Assembly: GCA_002773975.1 (NCBI GenBank)
Contig: PEZR01000086.1
Span: 1,012 to 7,023, forward strand
From: Bdellovibrio sp. CG10_big_fil_rev_8_21_14_0_10_47_8
Lineage (GTDB): Bacteria; Bdellovibrionota; Bdellovibrionia; Bdellovibrionales; Bdellovibrionaceae
Length of the DNA stretch: 6,012 nt
Direction of reading: 5' to 3'
In this document: one piece after another, positions 1 through 5,738 of the stretch
Numbering within the stretch: position 1 is the first letter of the stretch
Layout of the letters: each line of letters starts with the position of its first letter
Program-made: the position numbers and the translations under genes
The notes under the pieces: model-generated
Database searches by the model: none
What the model saw: only the letters and a program-made list of their open reading frames with translations
What the model was told of the DNA's origin: nothing

Positions 1-117
1 GCCGACCATGCTCTTTATGAAGCCAAACGAGCCGGCAGAAACTGTGTGAAGTTCATTGATCTACAAAAAGTTGCCCCGACGGATCCACTTCCCTTCAAGA
101 AGAAAGTCGCCGGCTGA
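1..117 (+). CDS. C-terminal end of a GGDEF-domain protein (partial, 5' end outside window)
   Basis: Frame 1 is open from the left edge to a TGA at 115-117 and gives 38 residues. The first 16 read ADHALYEAKRAGRNCV, which matches the conserved C-terminal end of GGDEF domains (AD-x-ALY-x-AK-x-x-GRN-x-V). GGDEF domains make cyclic di-GMP from two GTP, but the GG[D/E]EF active site lies upstream of the window, so activity cannot be judged. About 20 further residues, rich in Lys and Pro, form a short tail with no recognisable domain. The protein therefore ends with the GGDEF domain and has no EAL domain after it. The next gene starts 36 nt downstream, with no clear terminator between them, so co-transcription is possible. 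Confidence 0.85.
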   Translation, partial: ADHALYEAKRAGRNCVKFIDLQKVAPTDPLPFKKKVAG

Positions 118-153
118 AAATAGCTTGCACCGGATCTCAGCTCCCTTTACAAA

Positions 154-1152
154 GTGGCTATGAGTGCTTCTTGGACCCAACAGGATCGAGTGATTAATTT
201 TTCGGCAAGACTGTCGCTGGTTTTGAGTATCCTCGTTTTAGCGATCAAATTTTTTGCCTATGAGATGACAAAGTCTACGGCCGTTTTTTCTGATGCCGTG
301 GAAAGTATTGTGAACGTGATCGCGGCCCTGGTGGCCTTGTTTGTCATGAAGGCCGTCGCCGAGCCGGCGGACGAGGAGCATCCTTATGGACACGGAAAAC
401 TCGAGTATTTTTCGGCGGCCTTTGAGGGCGGCCTGATTGCATTTGCAGCCATTGCCATTGGCATTGAGGCTGTACGAGCTTTGATTCATGAAAAGGTTCT
501 TCGGCAACCTGACATAGGACTCTATGTGATGGGGGCCGCGGCTTTGATCAACCTGCTTCTGGGTTTGCACCTGAGAACCGTAGGTCGGAAATTTCGTTCG
601 GAAGCTCTTAAAGCCAGTGCGACCCATGTGTTGTCGGATGTGTGGACCAGCGTGGGTGTCATGGGCGGATTGGCGATTGTGCATGTGACAGGGCTTGCGT
701 GGATCGATCCCTTGGTGGGGGTGCTGATTGCTTTGCAACTCGGATATTCAGGTTACCGAATTGTTCGGCAATCGATTGGTGCTTTGATCGATGAAAAAGA
801 ACCCAAGGTTCTACGAGAACTTGTGGCCTCTTTTAATAAGGCAAAAAAGAAATGGGTCATTGATATTCATCAGATGAAGATGATTCGGTCGGGACGTTTT
901 CATCATATCGACGCTCATATGGTTGTGCCTGAGTATTGGAACGTGGCTGAGACTCATGAGGCGACAACGGAGTTTGAAAAAGAGGTGGTCAGTGCGTATT
1001 CTTTTGATGCAGAGATTGCCTTTCATGTAGACCCTTGCGAAAAAAAGTATTGTCGGACTTGCGAGATGTTGGATTGCCAAATTCGCCAAGAACCTTTTGA
1101 GGCCGTTCGTCCGATGTCTGTGGAGACAGTTGTTCGGGGGCCCTTGCCATGA
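154..1152 (+). CDS. Cation diffusion facilitator (CDF) family divalent metal transporter
   Basis: This is an inner-membrane antiporter that should export a divalent metal (Zn, Fe, Mn, Co or Cd) in exchange for protons. At 332 residues it is slightly longer than FieF-type members (about 300). Six hydrophobic segments lie at roughly 18-37, 42-66, 86-108, 121-143, 160-180 and 183-203, followed by a cytoplasmic C-terminal domain (about 210-292). TM2 carries DAVES (D47, E50, S51), the TM2-TM3 loop carries HPYGHGKLE (76-84), and TM5 carries H158-x3-D162; these are the CDF metal-site positions. D47 has Ser rather than Asp four residues later, unlike E. coli FieF, so the metal cannot be inferred from FieF. 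A Cys-rich tail (C295, C300, C303, C308) follows the C-terminal domain. The first codon is GTG at 154; an ATG two codons later (160) is an equally good start, and neither has a strong Shine-Dalgarno. The stop overlaps trmB by 4 nt. Confidence 0.93.
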   Translation: MAMSASWTQQDRVINFSARLSLVLSILVLAIKFFAYEMTKSTAVFSDAVESIVNVIAALVALFVMKAVAEPADEEHPYGHGKLEYFSAAFEGGLIAFAAIAIGIEAVRALIHEKVLRQPDIGLYVMGAAALINLLLGLHLRTVGRKFRSEALKASATHVLSDVWTSVGVMGGLAIVHVTGLAWIDPLVGVLIALQLGYSGYRIVRQSIGALIDEKEPKVLRELVASFNKAKKKWVIDIHQMKMIRSGRFHHIDAHMVVPEYWNVAETHEATTEFEKEVVSAYSFDAEIAFHVDPCEKKYCRTCEMLDCQIRQEPFEAVRPMSVETVVRGPLP

Positions 1153-1871
1153 CCTCTCGGAATAAACCCGTCGAAGATAATGGTTTCCAAAGACCACAGA
1201 TCAATCGGACCCGAGATCTGCGAATTCCCAACTACTATACCGAAGCCATTGATGGTGAGTTTCGTGATTATGCCTTTAACGAAGAGCGAGCTCCGTTGAA
1301 CAAAGGTCATTGGCGGTCTGAAATTTTTAAGGTCAAAGAAGATGTCGCCATGGATCTTGAGATTGGTACGGGCAATGGGACTCATTTTCAACACCAGGCT
1401 GTTCAGAACCCCACCCGTTGTATCGTTGGTCTTGAGCTGAAATACAAACCTTTGATTCAAAGTATTCGCGGCTGTTTGCGAAAGAGTGCCACCAATGCGC
1501 GCATTTGTCGGTACCATGCTATGAATCTGGATTTGTTGTTTGAGCCCGGCGAATTGAACAATGTTTATATCCACTTTCCAGATCCATGGGTGAGCCCAAG
1601 AAAACCAAAAAATCGTTTCGTGAATGAACGGGTTTTAAATTTGCTGTGGGATTTGCAAAGACCAGGATCGTTCTTGGATTTTAAGACTGACAGTCGAGAG
1701 TATTTTTTGTGGTCCATGGAGCAAATTCGTCAATCCAAGTATGAAATTGTTTTTGAAACCATGAATTTGCATCAATCTGAAGTCGCGTCCGATAATTTTA
1801 TGACTCAGTTTGAAAAGATTTTTACCAAACAGGGTATTGAAATCAATTTTGTTCGTTTAAGGAAGAAATAG
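1149..1871 (+). CDS. trmB: tRNA (guanine-N7-)-methyltransferase TrmB
   Basis: The enzyme transfers a methyl group from S-adenosylmethionine to N7 of a guanine in the tRNA variable loop (position 46 in the well-studied enzymes), in the cytoplasm. The 240-residue length is normal for TrmB. A basic N-terminal region (1-60) is followed by SAM-binding motif I, EIGTGNG (71-77), and the acidic end of the next strand, GLELKYKP (94-101). The family signature HFPDPW (142-147) precedes a basic RKPKNR stretch (151-156). DFKTD (177-181) and the C-terminal TQFE (219-222) match the substrate-binding residues of the family. The start ATG overlaps the stop of the metal transporter (ATGA, 1149-1152), which indicates translational coupling; a G-rich run at about 1136-1140 could act as ribosome binding site. 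The ferredoxin gene begins 2 nt after the stop. Confidence 0.95.
   Translation: MTSRNKPVEDNGFQRPQINRTRDLRIPNYYTEAIDGEFRDYAFNEERAPLNKGHWRSEIFKVKEDVAMDLEIGTGNGTHFQHQAVQNPTRCIVGLELKYKPLIQSIRGCLRKSATNARICRYHAMNLDLLFEPGELNNVYIHFPDPWVSPRKPKNRFVNERVLNLLWDLQRPGSFLDFKTDSREYFLWSMEQIRQSKYEIVFETMNLHQSEVASDNFMTQFEKIFTKQGIEINFVRLRKK
1859..1865 (+). promoter_or_regulatory. Shine-Dalgarno site for the ferredoxin gene
   Basis: AAGGAAG ends 8 nt before the ferredoxin ATG at 1874 and lies within the last codons of trmB. It is the clearest ribosome binding site of the upstream gene block and supports the chosen ferredoxin start. Confidence 0.6.
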
Positions 1872-1873
1872 AG

Positions 1874-2164
1874 ATGCCTGTGATTTCTTTTGGCAAAAGA
1901 TCTTATGCTCCAATTCAGGTGGCATCTGGATCCAACCTGATGAAAAGCTTGTTGGACGCAGGTTTGCCTGTGGCCTCGAGCTGCCATGGCGACGGAGTTT
2001 GCGCCAAGTGCCGCATCCAGATTTTGCAGGGTCAGAATTCGCTGTCTTCAATCGAGGAAACAGAGAAGTTTTTGCTGGAGAAATATCAACTGAAAGCGGA
2101 TATCCGTATCAGTTGTCAGGTTCAAGTGTTTGGCGATGTTGAAATCGATACGACGTATTGGTGA
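1874..2164 (+). CDS. Small [2Fe-2S] ferredoxin
   Basis: This is a 96-residue soluble electron carrier of the plant/adrenodoxin-like beta-grasp fold. The cluster ligands are visible as C37-x5-C43-x2-C46 inside SSCHGDGVCAKC, with the fourth ligand C81 in ISCQVQV, which is the classical C-x5-C-x2-C...C pattern. The loop composition and 34-residue spacing to C81 resemble the small stand-alone ferredoxins of proteobacteria rather than the Isc ferredoxin, whose first two ligands are also spaced x5 but whose context is normally an isc cluster, absent here. A strong Shine-Dalgarno (AAGGAAG, 1859-1865) lies 8 nt before the ATG, inside the end of trmB. The stop overlaps the start of the downstream reductase by one base, so the two are probably coupled and may work together. 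The redox partner is unknown. Confidence 0.92.
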   Translation: MPVISFGKRSYAPIQVASGSNLMKSLLDAGLPVASSCHGDGVCAKCRIQILQGQNSLSSIEETEKFLLEKYQLKADIRISCQVQVFGDVEIDTTYW

Positions 2165-2868
2165 TGATGACTATAGATCTTACTTCTGAAAATTGGATTT
2201 TGATGGGAGCCTCTCGGGGGTTCGGGCGGGCTTTTTTACAGAGGGTTTTATCGCTTTCATCCAAGCCACGTCTTTTGGTGATCGCTCGGAAAGCGACAAG
2301 TCTTGGGGAGCTTGGTGTCGGTGTACGAACCTTGAATTGGGACTTTGCAGACCGAACTCGGTGGGCAGACTTAGCTCAGCTCATTGGCCAAGAAAAACCA
2401 ACCCGGCTTTTTTATTTTGCCGGGGGCGGGCCTTTCGGAAATTTTTCAGAAAAAAAATGGACTGCTCATGAATGGGCCATGGATGTGACCTTTCATTGTC
2501 CCTCGTTTTTGCTGCATCATTTGATGGCTGATAAGGATCTGCGACAAATCACAATGATTGGATCGGCCGTGGCCGAGTCTTCTTCGGATGAAGGGGCTGC
2601 CAGCTATTGCGCGGCTAAACATGCGCTGAAGGGACTGGTGACCTCTCTACAAGTCGAGCTAAAAAAAGCAGATTCACCCTTGGATTTGCGACTGTTTAGT
2701 CCGGGCTATATGGATACAGATCTGCTTCCCAAGAATGCTTGGCCGCGTCAACGGGCGGGATTGGTGAAAGACCCTGCAGAGCAAGCTCTGCAATTATCAA
2801 ATTGGATTTTAAATCCAGATGACGCCGGCGGGCACTGGTTGGTCGAGAAGACTTCTCTGCTGAAATGA
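2164..2868 (+). CDS. Short-chain dehydrogenase/reductase (SDR) family oxidoreductase
   Basis: This is a 234-residue NAD(P)(H)-dependent oxidoreductase of the classical SDR type with a single Rossmann domain. From the N terminus it shows the dinucleotide-binding loop GASRGFGRA (15-23), a strand-4 motif FAGGG (85-89) in place of NNAG, catalytic Ser S134 in MIGSA, the Y148-x3-K152 dyad in SYCAAKHALKG, and SPGYMDTDL (179-187), the usual post-dyad PG loop. Arg18 in the glycine loop suggests NADP(H) preference. The usual active-site Asn of the DVN motif appears to be Thr (DVT, 107-109). I chose ATG 2164 because it overlaps the ferredoxin TGA as TGATG; an in-frame TTG at 2158 and an ATG at 2167 are alternatives. 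Substrate is not evident. The coupling to a ferredoxin is suggestive, but SDRs do not normally use ferredoxin. Confidence 0.88.
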   Translation: MMTIDLTSENWILMGASRGFGRAFLQRVLSLSSKPRLLVIARKATSLGELGVGVRTLNWDFADRTRWADLAQLIGQEKPTRLFYFAGGGPFGNFSEKKWTAHEWAMDVTFHCPSFLLHHLMADKDLRQITMIGSAVAESSSDEGAASYCAAKHALKGLVTSLQVELKKADSPLDLRLFSPGYMDTDLLPKNAWPRQRAGLVKDPAEQALQLSNWILNPDDAGGHWLVEKTSLLK

Positions 2869-2894
2869 AAGTCCGAATTTGCTAAGCTTTCGCC

Positions 2895-3830
2895 ATGGAA
2901 AATACAAAAGTTGAAAATGTTTTGATTGTTGGTTCTGGACCTGCGGGTCTAACCGCGGCGGTTTATTCTGCCCGCGCAAATCTGCAACCTTTGATGATCG
3001 AGGGTGAAGAGGCCGGTGGTCAGTTGATGATCACCACCGATGTTGAAAATTATCCAGGCTTTGATCATGGCGTGAGTGGGCCTGAACTCGTGGCGGTGAT
3101 GAGAAAACAGGCCGAGAGATTTGGAACTCGTTTTATCACCAGAAATGTCACGGCCATTGATTTCTCAAAACGGCCTTTTAAGGTCAGCGTGGGCAAAGAT
3201 CAGTACCTGGCAAATTCTTTGATCATTACAACTGGGGCCTCTGCCAAGTGGTTGGGGATTCCATCAGAAAAAAAATATATGAATCGTGGGGTTTCTGCCT
3301 GTGCCACCTGTGACGGCGCTTTTTTTAAAAACGTTGAGGTTGGAGTGATCGGTGGCGGAGACACGGCGATGGAGGAGGCGAATTTTCTGACTCGTTTTGC
3401 CTCAAAGGTTTATGTCATTCATCGTAGAGATTCTTTCCGGGCGTCGAAAATTATGGCCGAAAGAACAATGAAAAATCCAAAGATTGAAGTGATCTGGAAC
3501 TCAGAAGTGACCGAGGTCCATGGTGATGAAAAAGTCATGAATGCGGTGACTCTCAAAGATACGGTCACCGGAGAAACTCATCAGAAAAAACTGCAGGGTT
3601 TGTTTTTAGCCATCGGTCACAAACCGAACACGGATCTTTTTAAGGGCGTGTTGGATTTGAATGAAGCCGGATATATCAAAACAAAACCGGGCTCAACTTA
3701 TACCAACGTTGAGGGTGTTTTTGCCGCCGGTGACGTTCAGGATCATGTTTATCGTCAGGCGGTCACCGCTGCGGGAACGGGTTGTATGGCGGCCATCGAT
3801 GCCGAGAGATGGTTAGAGGGACATGGCTAA
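2895..3830 (+). CDS. trxB: Thioredoxin-disulfide reductase TrxB
   Basis: This is an FAD-dependent cytoplasmic flavoenzyme that uses NADPH to reduce thioredoxin. At 311 residues it has the normal length of the low-molecular-weight bacterial type. The N-terminal FAD loop GSGPAGLTAA (13-22) is followed by GGQL (41-44) and ENYPGF (51-56). The redox-active disulfide is C136-ATC139 (CATCDGAFF). The NADPH loop GGGDTAMEEA (153-162) and the HRR...R determinant (H176, R177, R178, R182) indicate NADPH rather than NADH use. The second FAD motif GVFAAGDVQD (274-283) closes the protein. An in-frame TAA lies 4 codons upstream, so ATG 2895 is the earliest possible start, although it has no recognisable Shine-Dalgarno. 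It begins 26 nt after the SDR gene and overlaps the receiver gene by 8 nt. No thioredoxin gene is in the window. Confidence 0.96.
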   Translation: MENTKVENVLIVGSGPAGLTAAVYSARANLQPLMIEGEEAGGQLMITTDVENYPGFDHGVSGPELVAVMRKQAERFGTRFITRNVTAIDFSKRPFKVSVGKDQYLANSLIITTGASAKWLGIPSEKKYMNRGVSACATCDGAFFKNVEVGVIGGGDTAMEEANFLTRFASKVYVIHRRDSFRASKIMAERTMKNPKIEVIWNSEVTEVHGDEKVMNAVTLKDTVTGETHQKKLQGLFLAIGHKPNTDLFKGVLDLNEAGYIKTKPGSTYTNVEGVFAAGDVQDHVYRQAVTAAGTGCMAAIDAERWLEGHG

Positions 3831-4320
3831 AAAGAAGATCAACGCCAGTGATTTAATAAAAAAAATTGAAAAGCTCACTCGCGAAAGAATGGCGAGCGGC
3901 GAAGTCGTTGAGCTGCAAAATTTTCGTGATCTAAAAAATAAAATTGAGCACAAAACTCTTCTGGTCATCGAAGACGACGAAACCATGCGTCTGGCAATGA
4001 AACGAATCTTTGAGGTCGACGGCTTCGTGGTGAAATTGGCTGCGGATGGCACCGAACTGTCGGGGATTTTAGATGATACCACACCTGATTTGATCATCAT
4101 GGATGTGGGTTTGCCATGGCTGAATGGTTTTGAGCTCGCGCAAATGCTCAAAGAACATAAAGATCTGAAAAAGATACCGCTGATTTTTGTCTCTGGAAAA
4201 ACCAGCGACGAAGACATCAAGCGAGCCTTCGAAATCGGCGCCGATGATTATATCAAGAAGCCCTTCGAGATCGAAAAACTCAAAAAAACCGTGGCCACTC
4301 TGCTGAAACTGCAGACCTGA
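3823..4320 (+). CDS. Stand-alone response regulator receiver (REC) protein with a basic N-terminal extension
   Basis: The 165-residue protein consists of an N-terminal extension of about 44 residues, rich in Lys, Arg and Glu and predicted helical, followed by a single REC domain (45-165). The REC residues are complete: acidic pocket E50-D51-D52, phosphoacceptor D94 in IIMDVGLP, S124 in FVSGK, and K146 in YIKKPF. It should therefore be phosphorylated by a histidine kinase, which is not in the window. There is no DNA-binding or enzymatic output domain after the REC fold, so it acts through protein contacts or as a phosphorelay intermediate. The extension could be the output or partner-binding element. 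The start at 3823 overlaps the trxB stop by 8 nt; AGAGGG at 3815-3820 sits unusually close to it. A later in-frame ATG at codon 23 cannot be excluded and would remove half of the extension. Confidence 0.88.
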   Translation: MAKKKINASDLIKKIEKLTRERMASGEVVELQNFRDLKNKIEHKTLLVIEDDETMRLAMKRIFEVDGFVVKLAADGTELSGILDDTTPDLIIMDVGLPWLNGFELAQMLKEHKDLKKIPLIFVSGKTSDEDIKRAFEIGADDYIKKPFEIEKLKKTVATLLKLQT

Positions 4321-4406
4321 GAGGGTAGACCACCCGCTAGACAATTTCAAAATGTTCGACAGTTCCCTGCGAGCTAAAACGAGCCAATAGGATTTGGACT
4401 CGTGGT

Positions 4407-4437
4407 CTTGGGCTTGCATCCGATAAAAAGCCTGGGG
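4407..4437 (+). promoter_or_regulatory. Possible RNA hairpin over the ribosome binding region of the haem protein gene
   Basis: GGGCTT at 4410-4415 can pair with AAGCCT at 4428-4433 around a 12-nt loop, giving five Watson-Crick pairs plus a G-U pair. Further G-U pairs could extend the stem into the G-run at 4434-4438, which is also the likely Shine-Dalgarno. No U-tract follows, so it is not an intrinsic terminator. It may be chance. Confidence 0.2.
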
Positions 4438-4439
4438 GA
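4434..4439 (+). promoter_or_regulatory. Shine-Dalgarno site of the exported haem protein gene
   Basis: GGGGGA ends 6 nt before the ATG at 4446. The spacing and purine content fit a ribosome binding site and support this start, which also gives a sensible signal peptide. Confidence 0.5.
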
Positions 4440-4445
4440 CTTTAC

Positions 4446-5702
4446 ATGGGGATTGTTTGGGGCGCATCGACCAAGGTCTTGGTCTTTTCTGTGGTTCTGA
4501 ATCTCACTTCCGTCATCGCTTATGCGCAGGTCTCTGACACTGCCAGATGGGAAGCCAAACGAATTCTTGAGCGAATTTCGAGCACCAAGGTCAGTGCGGA
4601 TCATCCTCTGATCGAGCCCATGGCTCTGATGACCCAAAAAGGTGACTATTTAGGTGCGGCCCAATTGGCCACCACCGATCCCAATTTTCTTGGCAGCACG
4701 GTGAAGCTGATGGGGCTTAAAATGTCGACCCGGGACGAGACATTTCGTCAGCCTCTGAATGATTTTGCGGCGATGGTTGTTGGTGTTACCCGGGATGACC
4801 TGGACGCCAGGCTCTTGCTGACCGGTAATTTTTATTACCAAGCGAATCCCAGTAAAATTCCTGCGGGAGTCACCGTTCGATCCGACATGGCCAATGATCT
4901 TTTGAAATCCAACAATCACTACCAGGATTTGGACCGACCTTCGATCGATATCGACCAAGTTCTGATGAGAGTGGACGGACAGAAGCTTTTGGACGGGCAA
5001 AACGCAGTTGTGAATAACCCAGATCCGGCGGGCGTCATCACATCGAGGGCATTTATCGTGGCCCATGCCTCCGATGGAACCAATCGCCGTCCCATTGAGT
5101 TCACATTCCGAGAGTTTATGTGTGTGCCGATTCAAGAGTGGGCTGACACCAAAGTTTCGGACCAAAGAATTGGCCGAGACATTGATCGCTTTCCAGGCGG
5201 AGATCACCTGAAATTTCAAACGACCTGTAAGGGTTGCCATACGCAGATGGACAGCTTGCGTGGAGCTTTTGCCATGTGGGATGTGACTGGAAATCGCGCG
5301 GTCAATGGCGCCATGACCAATCGAGCTGGCAGTTTTGATAACCGAGGAATAGCTCGCAAAATGAATAAAAATGGCGATGTCTATGCCGGCGGTTTTGTGA
5401 TGACGGACAACTCATTCATCAATAACTCGCGGGGGCCTGCAAATGCCGAAATCTTTGGTTGGCGTGGTGATGTTGATGCAGGTCAAGGAGTTCAGCAACT
5501 GGGACAAATGGTTGCGAACTCCAAGCGCTTCAGCCAGTGCATGGTCAAACGAGTGTATGATGCCGTTTGCAGAACACAGTTGGATGTGAAAAATAATTTG
5601 CCGTTTTTGTCCCAGCAGGCATTGGACTTTGAACGGAACAATTACAACATCAAATCGTTGTTTGAAAAACTGGTGATCTTGAAAGACTGTTCGGGAATTT
5701 AA
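4446..5702 (+). CDS. Exported mono-haem cytochrome-like protein with DUF1592/DUF1588/DUF1585-like regions
   Basis: The 418-residue protein begins with a hydrophobic segment (11-25) ending in AYA-Q (cleavage likely after A27), so it is probably exported to the periplasm by Sec. A single c-type haem motif, CKGCH (C261-x2-C264-H265), follows. Three stretches resemble the Planctomycete-type cytochrome families: DDLDARLLLTGNFYYQAN (117-134) is like the end of DUF1592; AGVITSRAFIVAHASDGTNR (195-214) with the haem segment CHTQMD...FAMWDVTGNR is like DUF1588; and LGQMVANSKRFSQCMVKRVY (352-371) with the tail YNIKSLFEKLVILKDC is like DUF1585. These matches come from memory of family patterns, not from a search. 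Additional cysteines are C226, C365, C375 and C415. Axial ligand H265 is clear; M268 is too close to serve as the second ligand of the same haem. Biological role is unknown; electron transfer or a haem-dependent structural role are options. The downstream gene is probably co-transcribed. Confidence 0.78.
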   Translation: MGIVWGASTKVLVFSVVLNLTSVIAYAQVSDTARWEAKRILERISSTKVSADHPLIEPMALMTQKGDYLGAAQLATTDPNFLGSTVKLMGLKMSTRDETFRQPLNDFAAMVVGVTRDDLDARLLLTGNFYYQANPSKIPAGVTVRSDMANDLLKSNNHYQDLDRPSIDIDQVLMRVDGQKLLDGQNAVVNNPDPAGVITSRAFIVAHASDGTNRRPIEFTFREFMCVPIQEWADTKVSDQRIGRDIDRFPGGDHLKFQTTCKGCHTQMDSLRGAFAMWDVTGNRAVNGAMTNRAGSFDNRGIARKMNKNGDVYAGGFVMTDNSFINNSRGPANAEIFGWRGDVDAGQGVQQLGQMVANSKRFSQCMVKRVYDAVCRTQLDVKNNLPFLSQQALDFERNNYNIKSLFEKLVILKDCSGI

Positions 5703-5738
5703 GGATTTTTGGGATTGAGTTTTGGTTTTGGGGGTTCA

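Larger units (their letters stand above)
4321..4445 (+). other. Intergenic spacer between the two gene blocks
   Basis: This 125-nt spacer is the largest non-coding stretch of the window and the most likely place for a promoter of the haem protein unit. I could not fit a good sigma-70 pair: TTGGAC (4394-4399) and GATAAA (4422-4427) are the best boxes but are 22 nt apart, longer than the usual 16-18. A short GGGT/ACCC inverted repeat (4323-4335 region) lies just after the receiver gene stop but has no T-tract, so it does not qualify as a terminator. Confidence 0.4.

Noticed and set aside
238..738. 166-codon open frame on the minus strand inside the transporter gene
   Set aside because: It lies wholly within a clear CDF gene, and its translation is low-complexity, rich in His, Gln and Arg, with no recognisable motif. 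It is a shadow of the + strand gene.
1023..1574. 183-codon open frame on the minus strand across the transporter/trmB junction
   Set aside because: It overlaps two genes with complete family motifs on the + strand and shows no domain of its own.
2193..2471. 92-codon + strand open frame within the SDR gene
   Set aside because: It is out of frame with the SDR motifs, and its Trp/Arg/Cys-rich translation has no known pattern.
3813..4220. Ser/Phe-rich minus-strand open frame opposite the receiver gene
   Set aside because: The composition (Ser, Phe, Ile rich) is what antisense of Lys/Glu-rich coding sequence gives; the + strand frame has a complete REC domain.
4321..4336. Possible terminator after the receiver gene
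   Set aside because: Only a 4-bp GGGT/ACCC stem can form and no T-run follows.
4394..4427. Possible sigma-70 promoter (TTGGAC and GATAAA)
   Set aside because: The 22-nt spacing is too long for a standard promoter, and no alternative pairing of boxes was better; it is noted only in the spacer entry.
4650..5240. 196-codon open frame on the minus strand inside the haem protein gene
   Set aside because: It is antisense to a gene with signal peptide and CxxCH. The translation has no recognisable features.
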